NCBI GenBank assembly: GCA_013399695.1
Contig: VXAU01003156.1
Coordinates: 1,686,219-1,750,218, forward strand
DNA from: Formicarius rufipectus
Taxonomy: Eukaryota > Chordata > Aves > Passeriformes > Formicariidae
Direction: 5' to 3'
DNA length: 64,000 bases
The notes below the pieces were generated by a model. It worked only from the letters and a program-made list of their open reading frames with translations, was not told the origin of the DNA and ran no database searches. The position numbers and the translations under genes were made by a program. Of this stretch, positions 11,709 to 25,117 are shown in pieces; position 1 is the stretch's first letter, and each line of letters starts with the position of its first letter.

Positions 11709-14700
11709 CAAATGCTGGACAGGAAGGGAAACTGGTTTTGTTTGTAAAATTAATGCTTTAATACCACCTGAAGTAATTCAGTCAAGGAGGAAACCTTGGG
11801 AGTTACATAACCAAATATTAACGAGTGAACTGTAGGAAATGCACCTGGATTTCAAAGAGATTACATGTTGCAAACCTCATAAGTGTGTTTGAGATACATT
11901 GAGAAGATTCATAGAGCATTTAATTCTCCACCCATTAGTTCTTGAAAACTTTAGGTAATAGTGCTTCCAGTCATTTACTAAAATAAGGGCTTAGTTCAGG
12001 CAAAGCCCACTGATGTGAAAGCAAGCCATCTTCTCTCTAGGCTGATCTGAAAAGGAAGCACATCTGTGAGCTGGGGTATGATTTTACAATTGCTGTGCAC
12101 TTTGAGGTTCACCTGCTTTTCCTATTTTATCCTTCTGGCCATTTCAGAGTAGTATGTGGGTTATAAACAACTTGGACTGTAAAAGCCATCTTCATATAAC
12201 AGAACCAGGTATTGAAAAAACGAACAATGTCTTTCCTACCACAGTGGGCCTGTTGTAACACCCTCCTGGCTCTGGCCTCTCAGATACAGCCTCGCTCCAA
12301 AGGCAGAACTCTCACTCAGTTTCCTTAAATTCAGAAAGCTGAGCAAGTACCACAACATAGTGTATTAATGACAAAAAGAATCTTTGATGGCACAGCTGTG
12401 CCACAGCTAAAACTCCAGAAAGGTTAAATCCAGCTCCCCTAAATACAACATTCAATATGCTCTACTATAATTAATGGCCTCATCTGCTTACAAATGTGTC
12501 ATAACTATTTTTGAAACTAATGTCTCAAATCCAAGAAAAGCAGATATTCTGTACATACAGATACTCTGGTTGATATCTTTGGATCCCCAAGTATACCATC
12601 TGTATCAGAGGAGCTTCAAGTACTAGATCCAAACATACTGCACATTTTCCTACCAGATGCCACATCTATACTTGCATGTAGATAAGCTCAAATTAAAAAT
12701 AAGGGTGTTTAACAAAAACACTAAATAAGCATCTCACCAAAAGGTTGCTCTAGAGTTCAGGACTGCTTTGCCTGCTGAAGGGAAGGAAGATCCAAAAGCA
12801 AGATGGGATCTCTTGAGAACAGACCCTAGTGCCTGGGTCTGTGCATCCGTGATGAGGCCGCAGCATCACAAGCAGCCTGTGCAGAGAAAAATCAGGCTTG
12901 ACCAAGGAACAGTTTTGTTTTACTTGATTCTGATCCCCACAGGAAAGACCCTCAGGACATGATGAGAATAACAAATAGTTCAGAGTAAGGACTAAGCTGC
13001 TGCTGACATGTCCTTCCTGCAGCTTCTCCCAGCAGTCAGAGACACAGAGCTCAAGGCACAGTGCAGTGAGAATTCCAGGGCACCCCATGTCTCCAGCCAC
13101 ACATCAGTGCTGTGGCCTGAGTGGGTCACTTGTCCCCCGGATGCAGACACTTGCAGGGAACTTCTTCTGCAAAGTAACATCTCTGATCCTAACAGGGATT
13201 CACACCTGATTCTGCTCTTGATAATCCCACCATGCTTTCTGGTCTTCCTCCTCCTTGCAAGGCACATTATCCTGTGTCCATGCTGCATTTATGTCTTGAG
13301 TGTGCTTTCCTTTGAGGAGGTGTTATGGGTATAAATGTGCCTTAGCAAAGCAAAGCTTTGAAACACATATCTTAAGAGAGTATCTGAGTTCAGAGAAACA
13401 CTAAGCCAAACACACCTATAATATTTCTAATTCAACCTCTCCAATCACTTTGCAGCCTTGTAGAATATCTGAGCTACAAGCTGCTTCAAGCTAGGCCAAG
13501 AAGCCTCAAATCCTCACTGGATTACTGGATAGTCCGTCAAGCAAGAGACATAGGAAATGAACAGGAATCTTTCCCTGATAATACTATGCACTTGTTCCAA
13601 AGGATTAGCTTCATTTCAGAAACTCCCCAGTCCAACTGCCTCAAGGGAGTACTTATTTCCTGCACTTTGAATCAAGGACATTTATCTAGCATTTGATATT
13701 ACTGAACAAAAGCAAGTTGAAAAACAGTGACTACCTCAAATTTTGCTCACAAGTGCTACAGCAGAAGTCTTAGATAGTAACAAAGTAAAAGAACAAACCA
13801 AACCAATACTTCTTTGTAACTGCTGTGCAACTTTCACTACTAAGCCAGAGTTGGTCAGAGTTATTTTCTTTTCAGAAGTGTGTAACTGAAAGCAACTGTG
13901 ATATACTCTCTCACCTTATGTAATCCAACCATCCCTAAATCAAGGTAGACAAAACCTCTTCTGGACTCCCTTCAATTTGCTGTGAGATTGGAGAAATTTT
14001 CTTAGAAAGAAGGATGAATATATACAGCTTTGTCAAATGGCAGGATGGGAAAATATCAGTGAAGCATATAAACAACAATAAAGAAACTTAGATTACCCAA
14101 GGGTACAACTAGAAGTAAGAAATGAGGATGGATAGCAAACAAAGCTTTTTGAAAAATGAGAAGCATTTGGCACTCCCAAGAAAACTGCTGTGATCTCTGT
14201 TCCTCCAGAGTTTTGAAACTAGATGCAATAAAATGCCAGAGAACCATCTTGCATTTGCAAGAACAAATGATACAGTATATCCTCTCTATTCCTGATTTCT
14301 CTTTCTCTGAATCATTGCATCGAGATATTGAAGTAATACCCTGTGTGTTCACACTGAAGGTTGGAAATGTTCTGCTTTTCTGCTGCACTACTTGCAGCTT
14401 TGAACATAAATTCTACCTCCACTGTACACATGGGTGAGAGAACTGGGACCTGTTCCACCCCAGCATTAGCAAACACTGAGACATTCTGGCTCCTACCCCT
14501 ACTGCTGTGCTGTCACCCCTTCACTGGTCACAGTTCAACAGGCAAGAGCTGTAAATTTACAACTCAAGTTTAGCCTTCAAAACATTTGCTGTAGTTTACC
14601 TGTGTAAAATCCAAGCCATTTGTTACAGAATCAAAGTGCTGGAAGGACCCTCATGCTCAGCCGACACGGCAGCAACTGTTCCATTGAACAAAAGTCCCAG

Positions 14701-15652
14701 GAAAAATTCTGTTCACTTTCTGTAAGTGGTATGTGCAAATTAACTTTTATTTTTCAGTTGCAAAAAGCCTCCCTAACATGATCAGTAGGTTGATAGCATA
14801 TCAGTATGACTGGCACCTTTGGCCAGGGCTGAGATATGAAACAATGCCTGGGTTTAGAGTGCCAGCTTTATTCCCAACTGAGCCCCCAGGCACAGTGCAG
14901 CAGGAACACTCCCGCCAGCACCCACCCAGGGAAGAGTTACCTGTCAGACACAGCAGTACCAATCTCCCAGCTGGCACCTGAAGGTACCTGTGTACACACT
15001 GAGCACAAGCCCATTACTCCTGTTAACTGTGCCAGCAGATTCAGCACTGCCAGCAAATCTACTGGAATTCTAGACCTGGCTTTAGTTTGATGCACTGGCA
15101 TATTTCAGCATCTTTGCTTGTGTGTTCCTCAACCTTGCTGCCTGAGCCTGCATGATAACAGATTTTCAGGGGAGTGTAATAGTCAATGCCAGCTGAAATT
15201 AACCTTATTTTTAATTATACAGCAGCTCTAGCAGTTCTTCAGAAAAGAAACTGTAATTTTGTATTTCTCTACAGAAATCTTATCTCAAGAACCATATGTT
15301 GGCATGGAAGATCCATCATTAAGTGACCAAAAAAAAGGTCCAAATTAAAATTCAATCATGAGCTACATTCTCTGCTTAAATGATCATTAACTAAGTTACC
15401 ATCTGATAATTCACCCAGTTAATTCAGATCTCTCAGCTAAACATAAAATGGCTCTTTGGTAAGAAAGATAAAGGAAAAAGATAAAGCATGGCAAAGAACT
15501 TCAGAACTGGAAACAATTCAACCCTGTTGAAAGTATCTCAACTCCAGGTTTTTTCCATTAATAGCTACAGGATGAGATTTTGTTTAAGAACTAAACCAAG
15601 TTTTTCTTGATGAAATTTGAGGCACCAAATTTAATAACCCAAAGAAACTGAA

Positions 15653-15697
15653 GAATTTAGCTTAATAAATTAAAGAAAAAGAATTTAGTTTAATAAA
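15653..15697 (+). repeat. 28-bp tandem duplication, AT-rich
   Basis: The 17-base word GAATTTAGCTTAATAAA at 15,653 recurs at 15,681 with one C-to-T change, giving an offset of 28 bases. It looks like a local slippage duplication in A/T-rich DNA. Confidence 0.8.
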
Positions 15698-15929
15698 ACC
15701 CCACTTCTTTATAATAAGCATTATTTAAATCTTCATACTTGATATGCTTGAAAAAATAAATCAAGAAATACTGTAAAAATTGTGGCAGGTGTATCAACCC
15801 CAAAGGTTATCACTAATGAATCTATTGAGAAAGCAGTTTAACCCCATTTATTGCCACCATGACAAATATGACAGGTTTGCAAATGAACACATTGGATACA
15901 TAATGTTAACATCCATGTTCTGTCAGTCC

Positions 15930-16050
15930 TCCTGTGACTAATGCAAATGCAGCTTTGACTGCTGTGACTAATAAATAATCCTGGCTAATAAAATTTCTGT
16001 ATCTTGTAATTATGGCAGTGTGAACATCATCTTAATTATAGCAGATTCAG
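15930..16050. promoter_or_regulatory. possible conserved enhancer-like cluster
   Basis: A consensus octamer (ATGCAAAT, the POU-factor site) sits at 15,941-15,948, and about six TAAT or ATTA homeodomain cores follow within 110 bases. The ten-base word TGTGACTAAT occurs twice, at 15,933 and 15,963. Such clusters are typical of developmental enhancers, but AT-rich DNA produces TAAT cores easily. Function is an inference from motif density only. Confidence 0.22.
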
Positions 16051-19000
16051 AGCCTCATCCATCAATCAGGGATGAAAAGCACTTCTAAAAGTTCACAAGC
16101 AGAAGAGAAAAGCCCCAGTTTCCTCTCAAAGACTTACAGAGATGACCAGCAAAGCTCAAGAACTTCACCCCATGGAATGTGTAACCACAGTCATAAATCA
16201 GTATCCAATTCTGGAGTGCATTGTGTGCTCAGAGCTGGCTTCCAGCTGACCATGGTGGGAGCTACCATGCTGCATTTGTTGGGATGAACACAGCAATATC
16301 CCACAGTATTTGGAAAGAGAAAAAACAGTTACTGGGATATACAACTCGTATTTCAATTTGAGACTTTTAGCACGGGGAGTGCCACTGCAAGGCCATGTGT
16401 TATCCTGCTTGCAGAGGTATTGCACCCCATGATGTAAGTGATCCAGACACAGGCAGGAAAACTACAGCATTCAGGCTTTGGACGGTTTATGAATGGTACC
16501 AACAGTCTCTTCCCCTGGTTGCCATCCAAACTAAATTTGCTCATGACATAATGCTAAAGTTTCTCAGTTTGAGCTAACACTGGAAAAGTCTCACAACACA
16601 TTAAAAACTTAATTGGGAAGTGGAGGGAGGGGTTTACACATGATTGTTCTGAAACCTCAAACTTCCCTGCATTCTTTTCCACCAATTCTAATACTCTTGG
16701 AATTCAGTGAAACTTTGATGCACATGGAACAGTAGTTACAGGGAAATAAACTGTTCCTGTTCAGTGTGGGATATAATAACTAACCAGCAGCTTTTCTCTT
16801 TTATTTCTGTGCCAAGCATGATTCTCAAATCACACTTCTTAACAGTGCCAAGGCAATAGGCAGCAGAGTTGAGGCACTGTTTACTTCTCCTAAGCAAGAA
16901 CTGGAGAGGAGGAAAGAAGGTCTCTCCCCTCCATTTCCTGGCCCTACACAGGTGACTGGGTGTAGATCAGATCAGTGCTGCCATTGTACTTGTTAGTTTT
17001 GAAAGTGCTGCTGTTCCAGTGCTAGCATTAAATATTCCCCCAGAGCACTGAACACATTTTACAATAACAAAGATGATGAAGAGGGAGTCTCTACTTCTGC
17101 AGAAAGCACAGACTGCAGGAACTGTCAACATGTTAAGTTCTAAAGACCAGGGTGGCATTACCATGCAGACCATTACACAGCACAAGCTCCTGAGTGTGAG
17201 GGCAATACAAAAACCAAAACTACTTCATTACCTGCTTGTCAAAGTCAGAAGCCAAGACAAAAAAATGGAGATTTGAAGACACAGGCACAGGGACATTGAC
17301 CTCAGTAGAAGCATGAATGGCAGGAGGGCACCAAGACTGCAGAGAACTAAGGCTGGCCATGCAAACTGCTTCACTTTTATTATCATCCAAGGAGGAAAAG
17401 CAGAATGAAAGCAGATAAAATATTGTAGTGCATTCCAGCAGGGTAGTGAAGGTCAAACTCAGCAAGAGACAATGCATTCTAATGAACATTGCCTTCAACT
17501 CTTGGAAGATCAGATTCAGTACATCTTTAAATCCCACCAATATATTAAACTGCTCCAAAAAAGAATTTATTAGACATACAAACCACAAAAATATCTTACT
17601 TTGTCCTGGCAGAGATTCTCAAGTGCAAATATAAAAAAAAGTCTTAAGACAGGTACCTATAACCAGAAAAAAATAGTTATCTTATGGAACAGGAGCCATC
17701 ACTGCAAGGAAGCAGAGTTAACAGCCAATACTATTCCCATAAGAAATAAAAAAGTCTTCAAATTTGTGTTGGCCCACAAGTGCAAGAGATCAGAGCTGCT
17801 CATTTGAAAACTAATTTGTCTAGTAGGATGGAATGGATCCCTGTGCCAGTGGATTGGAAGGCCCACTGTGTATCAGATGAATGAAGGTTTACATGCATTT
17901 ATTCAATACACACACAGAGGTTTAGACCAGTCCACACAGTTGTTCCAAGGTCAGTGCTCAGCACCTTGCAAGACCCAGACCCAAAGAGGTAGATATACAT
18001 AAAATGAACAGCTACTGGCTTAAACCAGTGTCAAACAAGCATGCAATGCAAAAAACCCAACCCAAAGCTGTAACCCCAGAGGCATGACACTTAATTCCCC
18101 CATACTCATGTTTTTACTGCTACTGCCTTTGCTCCATTGGCTGTGGGGCAGTGACATGGAGGGCAAGGATTTATACACAGGAGAGAGCTATAATTAAGTC
18201 TCCAGCTTTGACCTGGGATGTGTAAGCACTGTATGTTGTGTATAACACACCTCACACTGCAAACCCACTCCTGATAGGAAGGTAAAGATTTGAGTCTCGA
18301 TTCACTAATATCTTGTCCCATTTGCAGGAGTTTGGGAGTAACATGTATGACCTTTCTTCAGTACAGACCTGGCTGCCAGCTTAGGGCACTGCAGAAGGCA
18401 ACAGACAAACTCACATTGTGAAGTTACATTACTAAGCCAATTAACATTTAAATAGTTCCTTTTTCTGGTGCTAGAACAGACAGAAATCTGGTGCAGGAAA
18501 ATTCTCCCTGTTTTTCAGCTGTCAGTTTTCCCCACTTTAAAGCAGTCAGGCATATTTTACCTTCAGGTATCACAGTGTAACTAAAAATAGAGTTTCAAGA
18601 ACTTGTGAAACCAACATTTCTAATTCTTGAGGAGAAAAAAACAAAAAAGAAAGAAAAAAGAAAAGTTTTCCAGATTATATTCCAGTAAAACTGATGCCTT
18701 GCAAGTATCAGTCTGCAGAAGAGGACATAGGAATGATTAATGGATGAGAAAGAAAACACACTGAACATAATAGCTGATAATACCTCTTTACAACAAAACC
18801 CCCAATGAGTTTAAGTTGCATGCAGTACTCCCAGCTCTTAACGTTGCTATAAAATATGCTTTAGGTCTTCCAAGCCACAGATTGGGAAGATGAACAGAGA
18901 AAAGGAAGGAAAGTGTGAGGTAAGAGTGCCAATGCCCACACTATGTATTATTTCTCTGTGACCATACCCAAACAACTTGAACCTAGAGTGGCTTGCATAG

Positions 19001-20067
19001 AGGAAAAATCACTCAAAAATTCACAGGCAAACAGCCCTCTACTGTTACCCACACACTAAGCATATTCTGCTATTTCAGCATTTAGTTATTTTCATCTTCT
19101 CTTCACACTTTTAGCCTTTACCATGATCTGCCTTCAGGGTGGGACCATAATCAGAGCAGCTATGAAGTAAACAGTTCTTTTCACATTGAACTGTTTTAAT
19201 CACTTTTAATTTTGCCTTCTTCACTACAGCACAGATCTTCAGCAACTAGTCCTTGGACTAAAAGCAGACAGCCATGTCAGACAATTACCAAAAGGTCTGC
19301 CTGAGGGCTTTCCTGGGTAATTTACAGCTTGACTGACCTATAAAAAATTATAGGGAAATAAGTGTGTGGTATGTAAAAGTAATGGTTGTTTGTTCAGTTC
19401 AGCACTACTTAATTACTTTTCCCTTAGTTCAAAGTGAAAAGGAAATTTATCCTTCAACTTCAAAAGAAACTATGAGGACAAAAAATGTGGAATTCTTGGT
19501 ATGTTAAAAAGGCAATACCTGAAAAAATCCTCACCCCTCTTCCATTTTACAGATATAGGATAGCTTCCTTTCTAAGTAGGATACAGGAAGCTAATGGGTA
19601 CATGAAGTGTATTACACAAAAATAAATGGCATTTTGGCTTAAAAATAGATAGGTTTGTACTTAACATGTAGCCGTTTGGGACAGCCATCCTCATTGGATT
19701 TCATGTTACTGACAGCCATAAAAGAGGCCTGAAACTTATTCAGGATATCACAAACTTCTACAAACACATATTTGAACAAGTCTCAAATCAAAAAGAGTAG
19801 AGAAACCAAGAATGATTTTAAATCTCAAAAGCATGTTTTTCCATTTCTATCACAAATAGCAAATAATATATAGTGACATTTGGCCTGAGTGCATTAAAAA
19901 TCCATCTTTTTGTCTTGTGGTTCCTGAACCTTAAGAGACCATATAGGGCATAGGGCTTACACTGAGCTATTGAGCACTGCCCACTTTGCTGGGTTCTTTT
20001 ACTCTTTTATTGTTGGCCAAGACATGCTGTTTGCAGACCACAGAAGGAAACTGCAGCTGTACTAGAA

Positions 20068-20109
20068 ACACACACATGTGTATATGTGTGTGTGTATATA
20101 TGTGCACAT
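20068..20109. repeat. 42-bp perfect purine/pyrimidine alternation (AC/GT/AT)
   Basis: Every base from 20,068 to 20,109 alternates purine and pyrimidine without a break: an (AC)n start, a TGTGTATATG middle, (TG)n, TATATATG and a TGTGCACA end. Parts are self-complementary. Sequences of this kind can adopt left-handed Z-DNA or extrude as hairpins, and they often vary in length between individuals. Confidence 0.93.
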
Positions 20110-23100
20110 CAGCCAGTGAGGTGAGCTCAAAATGTAAATTTTAAATGTGAATTTGCACAACAGGAAATTGGAACACAGGCATCTCTAGCTCATATAGTGA
20201 TATTTTCATTGCAAAGAAATAGTTTCCATATTCTCCTTTGAGATAATTCCAGAGTGTTGCAAATGCTGCATCTAACCCCGTAACAACCATGGTACAAAGC
20301 AACAATGAGCTTGGACTGACCAGACCAAGAGGTAGAGTAATACAATCTTTAGTAAATCCAGGACAAACAGATGCCTCCCAGGGACAAGATCTGGCCTTTA
20401 ATTTGCAAGCTTACTAACTCTGCCATCCTTCTACTTCTGAAAAACACACTTCATGTCCCCAAAGCAAAGCATTCATGGTGCATATCAGGGAAACAACAAT
20501 ACTCTGTTATTCGAGCCGAATGACTGAGCTGAGATGCCATCTGGACAGAGATGTTCTGTCCAGACTTAATTTCCTAACAAATTGCCTTTGCCCATTTGGT
20601 CAACATACTTCTCCCTTTTTCTGCAATTTGAATGACCTGGTTTGCTCCAGAAAAATTTTTTCCAAAGTGCATTTCCCAGTGAAACTAATCTGTGCTGAGA
20701 ATATTTGTGTGCTTTTGCAACACAGGCAGAAAGAAACACCACCACCCAACTTCTGGATTCCCCAGCACAGCACTGAATGCAGAGTTTGCCAGCAGCCTAC
20801 AGAAAGGTATTTACTGAATACATTAAAGAGAAAGCAAAGGCAACTACAAAGCTCATTGATATTCCTACAGCAGAAAGAGGATTAATTTATTTAATAGATT
20901 GTTGACTTCCCAACTTACACCTGATGCATAAGTGCTTCCTCTTTTCTTCACCAGCCTCTGTTCAGCTGAAACATGCCTGCTTCTGTGCCTTGCTTGAGCT
21001 GTAATTACTGGCTTTTATTTGTTTGTGCTGCTGGGGTTTTTTACAGCTCTTTTTTAGAAGTATTTTTGCCTTGCCAAAGCAAATTCTGCAGTTATGGAGA
21101 ACTCACAGGCTGGGGAAGGGTATTTGGAGAAGGGACAATAGCCACCTTCAGACCATGGATAAGACCTCTACAGCTATTATTTAGTTTTGATTTTTTAAAG
21201 AAACTTATGCAAAGACTGTGTACCCTTTCCAGCTCACTCTACCCTCAGGTTTTCAAAACTTACTTAAGCAGTGCCAGAGGAATCAAAGAGAACTTGGTTC
21301 CTGAGAATTTTATCAAGACTGATGGGCAGAAAAGGCAAGTCTGTAAGTGTTCAGACTGAGAAAAAGTTCTCAATGGAGCCTCCCATGAAATATCCAAAAA
21401 GCAGACTTGAGCTTTGGAGGAAGCATCATAAAAGGCATCTGAACCAGCTGCTGACAACCTCACAGCACATCTTTAAGAAAAACGGTCTTCAGATATTGCT
21501 GCAAGCACAAGCACATATTTTTTTCCTCCCTTATTATAGTTCCTCCCAACTGCACATCACTTCAAAAGGATCTGTAACACTTATTTGCACATCTTAGCTA
21601 TTTCCATTGAAATAGCACCTAAAAGATGCTGAGTGGATGATTCCACAAACAGAAATCTTGAACACAGGAACAGTGTGCAAGCACAGCAGTGTCACAAGCA
21701 CCCTGCAGATACTCCTTAACCTTCTGCTCAAAACAACTATAATTAGAAGAGATTTGTGAAAACAAGGGTACAAAACTTGAAAAGGTTGAAGTCCCCTCTA
21801 CACTGGAAAAAAAACAAAGTTAGCATATGTGGAAAATAAAACTGTTCAAATACCAGGTAGCAAGACCAATATTAAAAAAAACATACATACTGTGCCAAAC
21901 CTACATGCTAATTTCAGGTTTCATCTCCAGACAAGCCTGAGGAACAGTGGCAGGCTGTGATGGTAGATCATGTCTATTTTGGAACAGGTATGGCAATCTT
22001 CCTACTCCTGCCCCTTGCACCAAGGAAAAGAAGGCTGTCAGTAAAATGGTTATTGCTAGGAAGCTTAGTCTGACCCTAATCGTGACCTCCTGCCACTCCA
22101 CAGCCATCAAGGCAACCTCAACCTTTGGGAAATGAATCTGCTACTGTGCAGTACTTGACAGACTGAAAACCTGACAAGTACAGAGCTCATGGAAGCCAAT
22201 TTATCTTCCTCCCCCACTCAACAAACATGTTACTACTGATCAGAAAGGCAGTACATAAGTGCTTACATATAAGCATTAGGTCCTGAAATGCTCTGAGGCA
22301 TTCTTAAGTACTATCAAGTTCCTGGCTGTAAAACTATGGGTACATTTAGTCTGCTATTTGAGCAATGAAGAACTCCATTCACTACTGCTCTGATTCAATG
22401 ACCTTACACACATAATCAATGGCTAAACTGATAAATGGGAAGACTTCTTAAAAATCTATTTCTTGAGTGCTGGAACTAAATGTTTTATTCTTGACAGCTG
22501 TAATTTATAATTTAGTGACAAGAACATTTGTTCCAGCTGTTCAGATCCATTTCACATGACAGAGAAGGGAACACACTGTATTTCCAAAGGCAGACACTAC
22601 ATTTGAATTGGGAACTGCCTGATTTATTCAGCATATCAAGTTATTAGCTAACTCAAAACAATCAGAAGACATTCTTAATGTTCATAATTAGAACACTCAT
22701 CATGGGAGTTACGAGGCTGGAGTTCTTTAAAGCTTCAGAAATAATAAAGTGCCAGAAAAAAGTAAAACAAACTAGTAGCTTTTAATGTCAGGGCATAATT
22801 TTTTCATGTGGCTCAGTAATATCCTCCATTTAATTGGGATGAATCATGCCATGTGTGCTTGAAGCCAGTGTTTTCACATTCAGTTCATATGTTATTGTAT
22901 CTGATCTTCCTGGGTCTAATAACATTTGTAGTGTTTCTTATTTTCATCTTCTCTTACAGCTTGCAAGGAGTACTTTTCTATGCCCCAGCAGTTCTAGAGA
23001 TCAGACACACAGCAGTACACTAATATTTTGAATCAGTAATCCCAACACAGGCAAAGAATAAGAATCTTCTTTACCTACATGAAACCAGTATGAAACCTTA

Positions 23101-25117
23101 TTTGGCTTTAAATCTCCAGTTCGTGTTGAAATACTCTGTAAATCAGCAGCAAGGTTGTTCATTCTTCCCCTCTTTTAGGGAATTTAGTCTCCTGCTCTGA
23201 AGAATCTGCAGATATTGCAATGCCCACTGGGGCTCCTCTCCTTTACATTCCATGTCTTCCCTCCTACTGTGCACGTGGAGGAGAGGTAAAACTCTGCTTC
23301 CCTGAGCACCTTTGCTCCCCATGGCTGTGCAATATTTTATGTTCTGGCCTGGGAAGCCAGTTTGCTGCATATGAACATGAGTGATATTTCAGATGCCTGG
23401 GGGCCATGAGAACCAACACTGAATATTTCAAATTGATTTAAGTACTTGATAAAGCTGAAAGGGTTTATGCCTGGTCAGTGGTGCAGCAAGTGTGACCATG
23501 GTCTGACCTGGATGGTCAAGTGTCCATCTTCTGGTGGAAAACAATTCAATTAGTTTCATATTGATATGGCAACACATGCAACTGCTTGATGCTGTGACTA
23601 CACTTGTGGAAATGGTAATTCTGAATGACTATTACACTTCTCAGGTGCAACTCTGAAAGGTGTAAGATCGGTTGTGTCCAAACCAGAGACCATGTAATCC
23701 ACTATACCTGAGCATCCTTAACGGAAGACCAGCAAGGTATTGAAGGGTATCAAGATGCAAGTCCAATAGTACACCCACATCCCCTAAATACCACCTACCC
23801 ATATGTGCATAAACAGGCTGTCAGTCAGGTGTTCAGGAATGCAAAACTTGTTACATTTTTCAGTATAAATGAAACTTACTGATTCCACAAAACATTCTCC
23901 CCTAAATCATTCTTTATAAGGAACGCGACTCCCTTCAGATAAACACTCCATTCCCAGTGACTTCCATGTGTGGACACAATCTCAACTACTCCTTTAACCT
24001 CTTTGGTCTCTATCCACACCATGCTCTTGCCTTTCACATCTGAAAGTCACATGAAAAGACTCTTCTCAGAAAAATTTCAATACTTTCTTTGATTTCTCTT
24101 CCTCTCTACAGTTGCATATAAAGGGTCAGTATTTTCCTTATCATTTAGTCTTTTGTTGCATGGAATGCAAAAGTACAGCCTCTATCGAAAGGCTGGCAGT
24201 GACCCAACTTTAGCTGAATTGTTTTAATATTTTAGAAGCATGCGGGACACTCACTTTTATCTTTTGGTTTCTGTAGTCTTTTAGAATTACTCACAACATC
24301 TTGATTTTCACAATACTGCTGAAATCCAAACACAACCACTGCAAACCCAAACACAACATTCCTGTTTCATTGCCTGGGGCTACGATTTCCTGCCTCTGTA
24401 ACGCGGAGCCCCAGCGAGAGGAGACAGCAGCAGCAGCCTGGATCCCTGCCTTGGAGGCTGGAGTCCAGCTACTCACATGTGGCTCTGGAGATGCTGTTCA
24501 GACCTTCACCACTGTCCCACACACGTGGAATGGTTTTGAACTAATGACAGACAAATTTACTGCAGGAATCTTAACACAAATTGCTTGGTCAGGATAAGCA
24601 TCTGTCAACTCACAACTGCCTGATTTCTGACCCCAAATCTGCGCTAAAGAAGATAAGCTGGGCTCCCAACTGGAAGCCAGTTCTGCTGTGAACAGTTGCA
24701 GCAGTGGTTTCCCAAATGACCTGAAAGCAAACGTTAGGCAGGCACAGCAGGAGACAGAAAGGCCCACACAGCCCACTATGCTGCCTCTTGCAGTGGCCAA
24801 AGCCAGGGAATAGGAAGGCACAGAAGAATGGGTCGCACAAACAGTGACACTCTCCCTGAACCCCTCTCCTTACAGCTTCACTTCATGTCCCCCAGTTCAG
24901 AGCCAGAGACATCAAATTCTACCCACCTTCTCCATGCCACATGACTTGACAGCCCTTTATTACCACTTCCTTTGGGAAACTCCCTTCCATGTTGGAAGGC
25001 CCAAGTCTCACTGCTCACTTCTTTTATAGAGCCCATTCTAAGATTTCAAAGAGCCTTGCTGTCTTCCTACTGCTTCACCCAGTTTTAGAATATTTGGGAC
25101 TGAGTTGGAACTAAAGG

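Larger units (their letters stand above)
11709..25117. other. non-coding stretch, 13 kb
   Basis: No gene is recognised. It contains a small 28-bp tandem duplication at 15,653-15,697, a homeodomain/octamer-like cluster at 15,930-16,050 and the Z-DNA-prone alternation at 20,068-20,109. The longest open frames (136 codons at 20,475-20,885 and 128 codons at 20,973-21,359) have no motif, no convincing splice context and mixed composition, so I treat them as chance. Confidence 0.6.

Noticed and set aside
14624..14665. Possible minus-strand CR1 3' end (ACAGAATC ... GGAAGGACCCTCA)
   Set aside because: Only scattered words match and the expected GTTGGAAGGGACC core is broken, so I cannot support it.
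17220..17588. 122-codon minus-strand frame with hydrophobic stretches
   Set aside because: No conserved motif and no supporting splice sites; hydrophobicity follows from T-rich minus-strand composition.
20475..21359. Two adjacent plus-strand frames of 136 and 128 codons
   Set aside because: Different frames, no domain, cysteine-rich but without a recognisable pattern, no splice support.
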